From Harmothoe impar (taxonomy: Eukaryota > Annelida > Polychaeta > Phyllodocida > Polynoidae), in the NCBI GenBank assembly GCA_947462335.1, contig OX381715.1, positions 36,494,650-36,558,649 on the forward strand: a stretch of DNA of 64,000 nt, written 5' to 3'. Position numbers and translations under genes: made by a program. The notes under the pieces were generated by a model, which had not been told where the DNA came from, did not search any database, and saw only the letters and a list, made by a program, of their open reading frames with translations. This document shows, one piece after another, positions 34,550 to 44,517 of the stretch. The first letter of the stretch is position 1, and each line of letters starts with the position of its first letter.

Positions 34550-34775
34550 TCCCCCCAGCCTCCACCCCCCAATTACGTGTTACCCAACTAATGGAGCCCA
34601 CCTGGGTCCCACATTGATCTGAATACGGCCAGCCCACTTCAAACCCAGCCAAGCCCTTCTGGGCCCCACCTGATGGCCCGGTCAAAACGAAGCGGGCCCC
34701 AGATGGGCAGTCCATATGGCCCCATAAGGCAGCCCATCTGTGACCCACCTAGGGCCCACTAGGGTGTGTTGGGCG
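34550..34775. repeat. GGGCCCATGTGGGC-rich repeat, inverted right block
   Basis: Contains CCCACCTGGGTCCCACATTG, GGGCCCCAGATGGGCAG and ends GGGTGTGTTGGGCGGGTG, the inverse of the left block start at 32890. The two may be ends of one 1.9-kb element into which the 33691 MITE inserted. Confidence 0.5.
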
Positions 34776-35261
34776 GGTGCAAGGTATATTAAAGGTTGGT
34801 ATTCATTAATAGAGGACATTATTAAGTTTCAATGGATTAGTTTGATCATCAATTGAAATAAATTAGTGAAGTGCATAGCACTTTTCGACGTTCTTTTTCA
34901 AGGGAAATAATTCCGTATTTCCAGGGCATCATAACAGCAGAATGGTGAAAATATTATCCCCACAATGTGCCCTTTTTGAACACCATTGTTTATCCTAAAC
35001 ACGTGTCCTTGCCATAAAAGTACATATTTACAACTAAAAGTTCTTCAGTACATGTAGTACATATTTACAACTAAAAGTTTCCTCCAGAAATGTAAACATG
35101 TAATGCATGTTGCAGACTTTCCGCCAGTTGTTGAATGCAGTATAAGTGCAGCCCTCCCACCCAGTAGGGGTCCACCTCCCCCTCCCCGACCTCCACAGGG
35201 GCTCTTTATGCGGCGTTTAACGTGCCATTCACCGCTCAGTGGTGTATGGTACTTAAGGTGA
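34776..35261. other. Non-coding region
   Basis: AT-rich, with ACATATTTACAACTAAAAGT twice (about 35021 and 35060). No gene. Confidence 0.5.
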
Positions 35262-35512
35262 TTAACCCTTTAAGGACAGATTGATGCCTTAATGTATCAT
35301 GCCCATGGTAGCCATGATGCATGACTGCAGCCCTGGCGAATGACTCGTCAGGGCTGCATCCAAGCATCATGCCAACCCTATGGGGTCATAACACTCCCGA
35401 AGGGTCAGCATGATGCACCAATGCAGCACCGGCAAGTTACTCGCCCCGGCTGCATTGGTGCATCATGACAGCATATTTCATATTTTAGCATATGCCGTCC
35501 TTAAAGGGGCAA
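35262..35512. repeat. TTAA-MITE copy
   Basis: TTAACCCTTTAAGGACAGAT at the left and GCCGTCCTTAAAGGGGCAA at the right. Both palindromes are nearly complete. Confidence 0.82.
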
Positions 35513-35692
35513 CATTCGCCAGTCACCTAGCGAACCCCACCCTGCTGAGCACATCCCAGATATCCTAATATCTGTTGTTTGTGTCAATTAGTGTCAAGAC
35601 CATTGTGGGTGTGGTGAAATATGAACTGAGATTGAAATGGTGGAGTAGGCAGAAATATAAAGATATAATCTGACTTGGTCAGGATATGTACT

Positions 35693-35796
35693 GGATATAC
35701 TCCTGGGGGTCGAGAGGAAATATCATTGATATAAGCCAAGGCCGAAGGCCGAGGCTTATATCAATGATATTGACTCGAGACACCAGGAGTATATCC
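35693..35796. repeat. Long-stem hairpin
   Basis: AATATCATTGATATAAGCC pairs with GGCTTATATCAATGATATT around an AAGGCCGAAGGCCGA loop that is itself self-complementary. The outer arms GGATATACTCCTGG and CCAGGAGTATATCC are also perfect. Confidence 0.9.
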
Positions 35797-36063
35797 AACA
35801 TACAGCCCGCTTGCATAGATTTATTATGTATAATAGGCTGATTACAGCTCTTTTTCCACACATGTGGCCTAGGAGGATATCTTGTATAACCCTCCTAGGA
35901 GGTTATATGATCATCAAACACATACTCTGTGTGTTCTCATAGAAATACAATGACCATAGCATATGCTTGAAGAGTGTAGCCTCATTCTGATTCAACCTAG
36001 TCATATATAATACCCACCATGAACCAAGACTCACAGCCAGACACAGTGGTCATGATCCTTGAG

Positions 36064-36317
36064 TACCGTAATTTTTTTTTTGGTTATGTAGACTCATAAC
36101 AGTTTATTAGACTCATTATGGTTTTCAATAAAAAACCTAGCTTATAAGCCTAACTCGCGTATAAGCCGCACCCCAAGTTTGGTGCGATCCTATAACCCGC
36201 AGAGGCCATCTGAGAATTGTTAATTTGGTACTGTAGTATACTTATTAAAACTCTCGTATAAGCCACACCCTATATAGGCATGTTTGGTATCGGCTTATAC
36301 TCAAGGTTTTACGGTAC
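36064..36317. repeat. TACCGTAA-terminal MITE (TATAAGCC family)
   Basis: Left TACCGTAATTTTTT and right GGTTTTACGGTA are inverted. The interior repeats CTCGCGTATAAGCC. Isolated ends of the family occur near 38190 (TACCGTAGAACCTCGCATAT) and 40494 (TACCGTAAAACCTC). Confidence 0.75.
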
Positions 36318-36339
36318 ATGGTATTTATGGTTTGGGCTT

Positions 36340-36725
36340 CCAGAAGCTGGGTTCGAATCCCATGTTGAGCAGAACTTTTGATATGTCTGATATACATTTT
36401 TTATTTCTTTAGCTATTCTGATATTTCAAGAAAAAAGAAGAAAAGAAAAAAAGAAAGAAAATGGGGGTGCGGGGGCAGAGCCCCCGAATTATATAACAGC
36501 AGCACTAACTAAACAGTACTCTCAACTTTGTCTAAAGGGACAATGCCTCACCACCATTGGCCCTATTTAGCTAGTTGGCTATTCTGATATTTCAAGAGAA
36601 AAAAGGAAAAAAAACAGGGGTGCGGGTGCAGAGCCCCCGATTTATACAACAGCACCACCAACTAAACATCACTCTTAACTTTATCTAATGGGACAATGCC
36701 TCACCACTAGCATAGGCCTTAGTTA
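36340..36725. repeat. SINE-like piece with duplicated 150-bp tail
   Basis: A perfect B box (GGGTTCGAATCCC) at 36352 is followed by two tandem units (about 36412-36568 and 36580-36725). They share GCTATTCTGATATTTCAAGA, GTGCGGGGGCAGAGCCCCCG and GGGACAATGCCTCACCAC. GGGGGCAGAGCCCCC is a small hairpin. Confidence 0.65.
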
Positions 36726-36901
36726 ACAGGCTCAAACACATGTGGCTGTGTGGTCCTGCTGCTAGGGTACAGGGTACTTCTGGTTGGGATTGGGACAAAT
36801 GTGGTGCAAACCCCTTGAATTTTTTAAATAGCATTACTCATTGGTCTCAAAAGGCAGAAGCAGTACATATACTATTGGGTGATGAGTATCATTGCATGAG
36901 T

Positions 36902-36985
36902 CCCGATGGAGCAGTTGGTTAGCTGGTGGGCTCAATAGTTCTGAGGTTGTGGGTATGGATCCTGCTAGATACCCTGGCTCTCAAA
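36902..36985 (+). repeat. tRNA-like fragment
   Basis: GAGCAGTTGGTTAGCTGGTG followed at tRNA spacing by GAGGTTGTGGGTATGGATCC. Mismatches in both promoter boxes suggest a SINE head and not a tRNA gene. Confidence 0.4.
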
Positions 36986-37220
36986 GAGAAAAAGAGTTCT
37001 TAAATATAACCACCTCCTAGGGGTGTATGTATCGTTTGTCTTGCACTTTGGCATTAAACACGGACAACATTGAATCAACATTGACACATGGTTGATCAAG
37101 GAGTCAATGTTTATTTAACTTGGAACTGATTTATGTGTCCACTTGGTTTTACATGTTACACCATATATGTTGTTGGACAAGCAAACATTTTGGTTGTAGT
37201 ATATTATAAACAATTCTCAA

Positions 37221-37380
37221 ATGTCACACCCCCATGCTAAATCTTATACACATAGTTTAGAATGGAGCCTTGCTTTTGCTTGGAACAACTTGGACCCTGA
37301 AGATAGAAATATTCAATCATTTATACTATTCAAAAGAGAAGTTACAACTTTCTATTTGATAATATCCCTGTTAAAGTCAC
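37221..37380 (+). pseudogene. LINE C-terminal crumb
   Basis: The frame reads SYTHSLEWSLAFAWNNLDPE followed by FILFKREVTTFYL, the usual end of Jockey/CR1-type ORF2 (WN.L......F K..L). Nothing upstream is preserved. Confidence 0.55.
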
Positions 37381-38264
37381 ACAATGAAACATCAATCTTC
37401 TGGCTACCTCTCCCACCGCCGCCCCCCCCCCCCCCCGACAAACAATACATGTCTGCGTCTGAGCTCATGTTAGACCCTACTATCATTTAGAATTAAGTCA
37501 CTAGCAGTAAGCGTTTTGTATGATGCTGCTGTCTAGTTACCGGTATTTCAAGAATTAAGTGGTTATCATGTTGATATTGATATTTGAATCAAAGGTTACC
37601 GAGAATGCTGTATATTAGTATACTTTTTATTACCATTTTCAGTATTCTATAAAGGTGTTATATACAAGGTTATATGGCCTGCCAACCAGACATAAAATCC
37701 TACAATATTATTTGTAACGGTCGCTGATTCCAATATTAGCCTTTATTAGATAGGTGACCCGTCTTTTGTTAAAGCCATAAGATATAGATACTGTGAATGT
37801 AACAATGACTATTTTTTAAATGAAGACAAATTCAAATTCAGCATACACTGAGTAGGGTAAATAGACCATAGCTCACCCACCTACTAGATCTTATACCAAA
37901 TATTCCACCACTATTAATTGGAATGCTAAAACACCGATCTAGGTGTGATTTCATGGAGCCGTTTTGGTAAAATCCTTATAACATTGTTTGTAATAATTAT
38001 TTTTGCAAACATCTTATATGAGGAGATTCTCAAGGGAATTATCTTTCAAATAGCTTATATTAGAATGCAGGATTTTGAGGTTATATTTGCGTATTTGTTA
38101 GTCACACTTCAGAAATGTTCAAATGGTTTATAAACAACTTTTCTGTCTTCCTGCATTGGTCTTTAGGATGGGCAGGCACTATATGTACCGTAGAACCTCG
38201 CATATTAGCCACGGAGTTAGGCTTGGGGTAACAGCACCCCTTTCGGACGCTCCTGGTCAATGAA
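37381..38264. other. Non-coding region
   Basis: A poly-C run at 37424-37436 and an isolated TACCGTAGAACCTCGCATAT MITE end at 38188. No gene. Confidence 0.45.
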
Positions 38265-38752
38265 GAGGTGATCCCCGGGGGGGGCACTGAGGCATGGTTT
38301 GGATAACCACTGCCGCACCTCTCCCAGGAGCGGTCGCGGTGGGCTAACAGTGGGGATGAAAGGTAGGGGCGGTCAGCCCTACTTTAAATGAAAAGAGGGG
38401 GCGGTGGCCCCCCTTATGTCATCAAAAGTAGAGGGCTTAATGCTTCCTGTGTAAAGGTTTCTTGTGTTTATACAGCAATATTGCAGCACAAACATGTCAG
38501 AAAATGGTAAGTGATAAGTTTGCCATTGTTATGTCTGAATTTGATGCTCAGATGGGATGAAAGAAGGGGGCTTAGATTGCATATGGTCCATTTAAGGGGG
38601 GCGGTCACTCCCACAATTTCCCTCAGTCTTGAAAAGGAGGGTCGGTCAGTGACCCCCTTAGCTCCCCCAAGCATGAGGAGGACGGGCGGTACCGCGGCAG
38701 TTGCCACTCACCCACATACCGTCAGTGCCCCCCCCCCCGGGAGGTGATCACT
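38265..38752. repeat. GC-rich foldback element
   Basis: Left AGGTGATCCCCGGGGGGGGC and right GCCCCCCCCCCCGGGAGGTG are inverted, each next to a TCAGTG/CACTGA word. The inner GCGGTCGCGGTGGG and GGGCGGTACCGCGG parts add further stems. Frames crossing it are artefacts. Confidence 0.7.
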
Positions 38753-39345
38753 TTTGCCTGTTTAAATAGACACCTTTAAAAGATGTTAACTTTAACATAG
38801 GTTACCCCATTGGACACATTACCTATAATAGGTTGTATTCCTGATGAGATTACAATAAATAAATCTACATCTAAAATCTTGATTTTAAAGGATTGAACTA
38901 CACCTAAAATCGGACACTTCATGCCAGAAATGATAATGGAGTCGGACACTTGTCTTTTCATTGGTTTGATAGGTTTGCTTGACAGTAAATGTAATATTCT
39001 TGTGGGAGAAATATCATTATGTTTTTGAAACAGTTACTTTTCTATTCATAGATCCTCAATCATATATTGGTCCCCAACCAGATGAAGTGTTCATTCAACA
39101 TTTAGTCATGTATGCATGTAGCTACGGCTATCTAACTGACCCATGTATTCAACACAATATATTAATGTTTATGATGGTTTATGACATGTGTATATTAACT
39201 ATGTAATTCATAGCCAATGGTGTGCGACTCAAGGTATCTGTCCGAGTCAGGGTGCCTTTACCCTATACTCTAGGTTTTATGGTAGTGGCGGGAGGCGTCC
39301 GTCAGGATCAAGGAGATTAACCTGAGATAGCGGCTCTTAATCCCA
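38753..39345. other. Non-coding region
   Basis: AT-rich spacer; no motif recognised. Confidence 0.45.
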
Positions 39346-39604
39346 TTAATCCTTTGAGTACCGCTTGGTACTTTGATGCATCAGTACCTTGGGTGTCATG
39401 ATGCATGAATGCAGCCCTTGTGAGTCTACTGGCCAGTGCTGCATTCATGCAACAAGACCATTCATTAGGAGTGTATCAGCCCTGTAGGGTCGGCATAATG
39501 CATGAATGAAACACTGGCGAGTCAACCACCAGGGCTGCTCTCATGCATCATGATGATAAAGGGCATGGTACATTAATGCACTCTGCGGTCCTTCACCCTT
39601 TGAG
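39346..39604. repeat. TTAA-MITE copy
   Basis: Starts TTAATCCTTTGAGTACCGCT. Second hairpin tip is GGCGAGTCAACCACCAGG. The right end is degraded. Confidence 0.68.
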
Positions 39605-39609
39605 GATCC

Positions 39610-39796
39610 CTCAACCCTTTATGCGTCACTTGGTTCTTTGATGTATCATGCCTTCAGCCATCATAGAGTTAGGATACCCCCGGAGGGTCGGCATGATGCA
39701 CCAATGCAGCACTGGTGAGTTACTCACCAGGACTATATTGGTGCAGTATGGCGACAGATGTTGTCTTTTAGCGACATGCTGTCCTTAAAGTGATAA
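39610..39796. repeat. TTAA-MITE copy, left hairpin lost
   Basis: Starts TCAACCCTTTATGCGTCAC. Only the GGTGAGTTACTCACC hairpin survives. Ends GTCCTTAAAGTGATAA. Confidence 0.68.
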
Positions 39797-39927
39797 AGAG
39801 CTAATCCACTCCCTGTACATTAACAGATGCTCAGCCCAGATAGTGGCCGCCTGGGAGTCATTAGAGGTGGCCGATTACAGACAGATAACACTGATAGGGC
39901 TGCTAAATGTTAACACTTTAACTCTTT

Positions 39928-40105
39928 AAGGATGACTTGTTGCTAAAATATGACAACTGTCACTACGATGTACCAATGCAGCCCTGGCAAGTAACTCGCC
40001 GGGGCTACATTGGTGAATCATGCTGACCATCTGGGAGTGTCTCAGCCCCATAGGGTATAGGCATAATGCTTGAATGCAGCACTGGCGAGTTACTCACCAG
40101 TTTTA
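39928..40105. repeat. TTAA-MITE, right end missing
   Basis: TTAACTCTTTAAGGATGACT start, first hairpin around CAAGTAACTCGCCGG, broken inside the second. Confidence 0.7.
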
Positions 40106-40544
40106 CTAGGCATTGGGAGATGATCCATCAGTTTCAATTGTTCGAGTTTGATAATTTTATAAATCAATATTATATATAGATTTTTGTCTTTTCACTCAAT
40201 GTCGACCAGAATTCGCATAGAGTCGCACAGAAGTCGAACATTTATGACAAATTTCCATTTTGTGTGTAGTCAAAACAGGTCATACACATTCACTTCTGCA
40301 ATATGTATTCATATGAATAAAATAATATTGGTGAAAGATATGGATGCTATGTAGACCAGTAACACTTCAACTTTTAAATCAAATAGCATGTGTACCCCCA
40401 TATAGCATAGGATAGAGGCAGTATGGTGCTGTAGGTGGTTGACTTATGGTAGGTCGTCGGAAATAGGTGAGCTTACCCTATGCGTACCGTAAAACCTCTT
40501 CTAGAAGCCGTGGCTAGTACCTGACCTATGTGCCCCATAACCAG

Positions 40545-40725
40545 TCAAGGGCCGCACAGTGCATTAATGCATCATGGTCAGTATGATGCATGAATGCAGC
40601 CAATCAAAGTGCTGCATTCAAGCTTTATGACTACCCTACAGGGTTGATACACCAATTAAAGGGATGTGCCAATGCAGGCAAGTTACTCACCAGGGTTGAA
40701 TTGGTGCATCATGACAACAATTTTT
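40545..40725. repeat. TTAA-MITE, degraded copy
   Basis: CAGTCAAGGGCCGCACAGTG start and GCAAGTTACTCACCAGGG hairpin. Termini are not recognisable as TTAA. Confidence 0.58.
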
Positions 40726-41507
40726 TGAGTCATAAAAGACTCGTGCATCTAGAGATATATTGGTATTTAGGGAAATAGGGTCTATAGGTAATGCTCTCAA
40801 ATGTAAAAGACAATTAAACACCATGGCATATGCTTTTTTTCTGTGTTTCATAAGCATCAGGCTAATATCCCTAGAGTCAAAAAGGAAAATTGTTGGTCGA
40901 TTTGAAATTAGCTAGGTTGTACTATAGGTTGTGTAAAATACCTTGAAGGGTTTAATTGTCTCCAGAAATAAAACTATTCTATTCCTTCTAGTCTTTAAGA
41001 TTCCCAAAGGGTGGGAGGGGGCTTATTATATTGAATATGGTATGCATAAATTGCATCCATGATAGATTATAGTTATGATAGAATTGATGGTTATTATCAC
41101 ACCATGCAGTGTTTTCTATAATCATCAAAAGCATAACAAATACATTGATATATTTTTCTGTTTTATTTCGACAGAAATATAAGTACAGTTAATAACCTTA
41201 AGCCTCAACTTTGTTGAATCGTTAGATTTGTTGAATTGCACCTGTTGAATAATAATAGCACATATGCATTTCTAATGGTTAATGTAGCTGAGCAGTAGAG
41301 TGTACTGCAGGTTTTCAGTGTATACTATGGTATATATCTATGTGTAAGAGTTTAGGAAACAGGTAGGGATCCACATGTTTAGGTGGGAAATCTCAAACCA
41401 CAAATCCTCCTCTTTACATGGTCGCAGCTCCTGTGGGTAACTATAGTTACGCCTTGTCTTACTCCATATGTCTATACATTAACAGTAGATTCTGCGGTTA
41501 GTTTGCA
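40726..41507. other. Non-coding region downstream of gene 2
   Basis: AT-rich. Would contain any sequence 3' of gene 2. No gene recognised. Confidence 0.45.
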
Positions 41508-41733
41508 GTATACTGTAAAGCAAGATATATATTTGTGCACATATACTTTCACGAATTTGATAAAAAGCAAAATTTCATGTGTATCTGAAATCACAGATCA
41601 TGGAATATGGCAGTTATATAACTATAGTGGATAAATATTCACTCTGTACATACTTTCACGGATTTTCATTTCCGCGAAAATCACGAAAATATGTACAATG
41701 CGAAATAACATATGTTTACAGTAAAAGGTATTA
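41508..41733. repeat. MITE with CGCGAAAATCACGAAAATAT interior
   Basis: Ends TATACTGTAAAG and TGTTTACAGTA are inverted. Interior words TACATACTTTCACGGATTTT and CGAAAATATGTAC match the element at 5262-5480. Confidence 0.62.
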
Positions 41734-41794
41734 TCTTGGGGTTCACTATTACAGTGTATGATGAAATAGCAATTCAACATACAATATGCAGGAA

Positions 41795-42096
41795 TTATGC
41801 AGGAATGACCAGGATGCAGGGGTTGAGGGTGACCGCATACTTCTCCTGATGGAAGTAAAAGTTCTTGTGCGGTTCTTTCTGCTGGATGAGGCCGGCAGCC
41901 TTCAGGAGCCGCTCGTTGTCGTTACACCAGTTATTGAGGGTCTGGGTGCCCACAGGGGCACAGGTCGCTACGATGATCTCCGTGGTGGGCTTCTTCCACA
42001 GGTTCTTGTTCTCATCGCTAAGGATGCACAAGCCGTATGTGACTGGCGGGTCGAGGGCATCGGGGTCACACACAATGTCCCCCGGGAACCGACAAC
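41795..42096 (-). CDS. Gene 2 exon 3: six-cysteine C-terminal domain of a secreted protein
   Basis: The exon opens after a strong acceptor (TTCTCCCTACAG) and supplies two bases that complete the glycine codon left by exon 2. It encodes 99 residues starting CRFPGDIVCDPDA and ending NPCILVIPA-stop. Six cysteines (C-x7-C pattern at the start, one near each of GLC, ATC and NWC, and a last one in NPC) suggest three disulfides in an extracellular module. An FYFHQEKYAVTL strand-like segment precedes the end. I do not recognise the family. Codon use is GC-richer than the surrounding repeats. No clear AATAAA was found close downstream. Confidence 0.8.
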
Positions 42097-42276
42097 CTGT
42101 AGGGAGAATTAACACCGGGTTTGTGACACTCCAATACCATGTGCATCATGTAAATCATGATTTGAGATTACCCTTTTTTTTAAAATAATTTTATGTTTTA
42201 ATAAAAAATTATGCCCACAAATATTGGCATAGGTACCAAATTAAAGCTTATATAGGCCTAGTTGAGGTTTACTCAC

Positions 42277-42651
42277 CGTTCTCGTCGATGTAAGGTATCT
42301 TGATAGGGACCAGCTGGTGGTCGTGTTGGCCACGACTGTGTCCATGGTTATGGCCCTGGTTCTGTCCGTTTCCCCCTCCGTATCCACCGCCGTGGTGTCC
42401 CTGCTTCCCACCTTGCCCGTATGCCTGCTGGTTGTTGCCATAGTTACCGTTGTTGTTGTTATCATAGTTGTTGTTGCCATAGTTGTTGTTGTTGCTGTAG
42501 CCGTTGTTGTTGCGATAGTTGTTGTTGCCGTTGTTGTTGTTGTTGTTGTAGCCGTAGCCATAACCTGCACTCTTCCCTTGTACCTTAGTAACGGCACTGG
42601 TTCCCGTTACCTTGGTAACAGCAGCTGATGCGTCAACCAGACAGGCAGCAG
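42277..42651 (-). CDS. Gene 2 exon 2: Asn/Gly/Tyr-rich low-complexity region
   Basis: Opens at a pyrimidine-rich acceptor (CCTTTTGCTGCTTGCAG) and ends at an AACG|GTGAGT donor, 180 bp before exon 3. The first residues complete a signal peptide (AAACLVDASA, cleavage expected after DASA). A repeated VTKV segment follows, then about 40 residues made almost wholly of N with G and Y. A GQGGKQGHHGGGYGGGNGQN Gly/His/Gln stretch and a final QLVPIKIPYIDENG linker close the exon. Such Asn/Gly/Tyr composition is known from structural and adhesive extracellular proteins, but no specific role can be assigned. An alternative acceptor at 42676 would keep the frame and lengthen the hydrophobic segment; the site chosen gives a normal signal peptide. 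Confidence 0.8.
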
Positions 42652-43852
42652 CTGCAAGCAGCAAAAGGACAAGAGCTCAAAGCAGTGTCACTTCAATGTG
42701 AACTCACTTTTTAAGGTGGCATGGTCCGATGGTTAGGACTCCAAATAATTTCTTTAAAATGAACCAGAACGTCCAATATGACCAGCCTTCATTTGCTACC
42801 TACTTTATAAAACATTGTTCACTCGAATTCAACTTAGAACTCCGCTGGTTATCAGTTTCATGCTCAATTTTAGACTTTTGGAATGCACACTATAACTCCG
42901 CCCACTAAAAATACACTAGCTATAAAAACACTAAACCTTTGCTCATGGGACCCTCTAAACTGGCTCTTATCACCCATCAAAGATATTTTATTGTGTCACA
43001 TCCTCCAAATATGATACTGCAATAACATTCAGGACCCATTTAAATAGAATTTAAAATACGGACAAAAGCGGGCCATGTCACTTTAAGGTCTTTTTGTTAG
43101 TGTTATTTTAAGGGCACTCTGACTTTCAGAGAGTTCAGTCCAACTTTGACTTCTTAATCCATTAAAGGCAGAATAGCGCATTAATAGCAGCAATCGAGTT
43201 CCTCTAAATACTATTGAGAGTCAGTTTTCTCTGAAGATTATGGGGGATATGCATGCATGCTAGGAGGTCACTGTCAGATGGGAAAAGAGGAAGAAAGGCG
43301 AGGTATGGGGGACAGAGCCCTCCATGACATAAATATGTAGTAATAAGACCATTACTACAATGGTTACTGATAGAAGAGACTGGAGAATGAATGGCGCCCC
43401 CTAGAGTGATAATGTTAAGTCAACCAATTTTACTGAGAATATCTGTAATCCAGTACGGTGAAACACAGTTAATTCATTTACGGTGAAGCTATGTCTTGTA
43501 AAAATATTTCGTTGAATATACAAAGAATCAATGTAAAATTTTACGGTGGATCATCATTATGTATTATTACAGTGGGGCAATGTAAAATTGATCAATTTTA
43601 CTTTGAATATCCGTAATTCAGCACAGTTTTTTTACAGTGAAACACAGTTTATTTATTTCACGGTGAAGCTTTGTTTAATTGATGTTTAGTTTGATCACAC
43701 CAGGTGGCAGTTTGGTTAATGAGGAGATTTTCATGGATGCTAGGAACACCATTTTTTTGGTGGTAAGAAAAATATAAAGATAAACAGCTGTAAGGTTTGC
43801 TCTGTAGCCATCCAAGAGTGACTTCTTCCCATGGAGTGGCATTACAAAGTGT
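42652..43852. other. Intron 1 of gene 2, part left of the provirus
   Basis: Contains a block at 42715-43085 resembling 29290-29640, and at 43440-43680 repeated ACGGTGAAACACAGTT / ACGGTGAAGCT words that look like an eroded MITE. No exon seen. Confidence 0.55.
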
Positions 43853-43938
43853 TGTCATACAAGGAATCCCCTTAGTTGGGAGATCCCTTTAATATGAGGA
43901 AGTTGAGTAAGTCTTGAGGTCTTGTAGTATAGTTGGTA

Positions 43939-43944
43939 TTTATT
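43939..43944 (-). terminator. Polyadenylation signal AATAAA in the 3' LTR
   Basis: Minus strand GTAATAAATACC, about 260 bases downstream of the TATA box and 87 bases before the LTR end. The same motif in the 5' LTR is at 56830-56835. Confidence 0.7.
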
Positions 43945-44201
43945 ACAAGTTGACAGCAACAGTACAGTAGTACAATGTAGGTTCCACTCAGTTACACCTA
44001 TCCACACAATAATATAGGTCTTGGTAAATATACCTAATAACCCTGAGGTTAGTACTGGACTAGAGCCAAGGGGGTCCTACACCATGTCTGATAGTTGGGC
44101 CTAGTAGGGCATAGCCTATAGCCTTGTTCTCAGTCAGTGGAGAGGTCCTTGCTCTGTGGTGTCCAAGTGTAGAGTGAGGATGGAGATGTGAGAGGCTGGG
44201 G

Positions 44202-44207
44202 TTTATA
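44202..44207 (-). promoter_or_regulatory. TATA box of the 3' LTR
   Basis: CCCCTTATAAACCCC on the minus strand, within GC-rich surroundings. Initiation is expected about 30 bases further on. This copy could drive transcription out of the element toward gene 2 exon 2. Confidence 0.7.
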
Positions 44208-44396
44208 AGGGGCCCAGCCCTCAGCTTGGTCTAGACAATGTTAGAGGGCTTGTAAGTGTCAGGGAGACAGTCACACAATACCCCTCCATAGTCTGAATAC
44301 CCCTGTTAGTGTACATCAAGGGAGGTGACCCTTATGCTGGTCTGTGGGAACAATGGTCCCCCTAGCTAACAGTGGGAAACAATGTGCGGGATGAGC

Positions 44397-44472
44397 GTCG
44401 CCTGGCGGCGACGGGAGTGCCGACTGGAGCGCCGCCTATGCGGGCCGGCGGCGGCAGTAGCATCTGCCGCCG
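44397..44472. promoter_or_regulatory. CpG-rich double hairpin in U3
   Basis: GTCGCC-TGGC-GGCGAC (44397-44412) and CGGCGGCAG-TAGCAT-CTGCCGCCG (44449-44472) are perfect stems within about 110 bases of CpG-rich sequence at the start of U3. The rest of the element is CpG-poor. The same structures are at 57288-57303 and 57340-57363. A protein-binding or enhancer function is only a guess. Confidence 0.6.
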
Positions 44473-44507
44473 TTGGCGGTGTGCCCGCACCTGTCACATG
44501 ACAGGTG

Positions 44508-44517
44508 CCTCCCCCTC
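44508..44517 (-). other. Polypurine tract
   Basis: GAGGGGGAGG on the minus strand, four bases before the 3' LTR. This is where plus-strand DNA synthesis of LTR elements is primed. Confidence 0.75.

Larger units (their letters stand above)
43853..44503 (-). repeat. 3' LTR (U3-R-U5 on the minus strand)
   Basis: 651 bp, bounded by TGTCAT and ATGACA. On the minus strand it carries a TATAAA at 44202-44207 and an AATAAA at 43939-43944. That places U3 at the high-coordinate end and gives an R region of roughly 250 bp. Confidence 0.95.

Noticed and set aside
42241..42628. Thr-rich and Val-rich frames over gene 2 exon 2
   Set aside because: Other-phase readings of the Asn codon repeat. The Asn/Gly/Tyr frame alone has matching splice phases.
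42676..42676. Alternative acceptor for gene 2 exon 2 (TTTGAG)
   Set aside because: It keeps the frame but would give an overlong double hydrophobic stretch. The CTTGCAG site has a better tract and yields a normal signal peptide.
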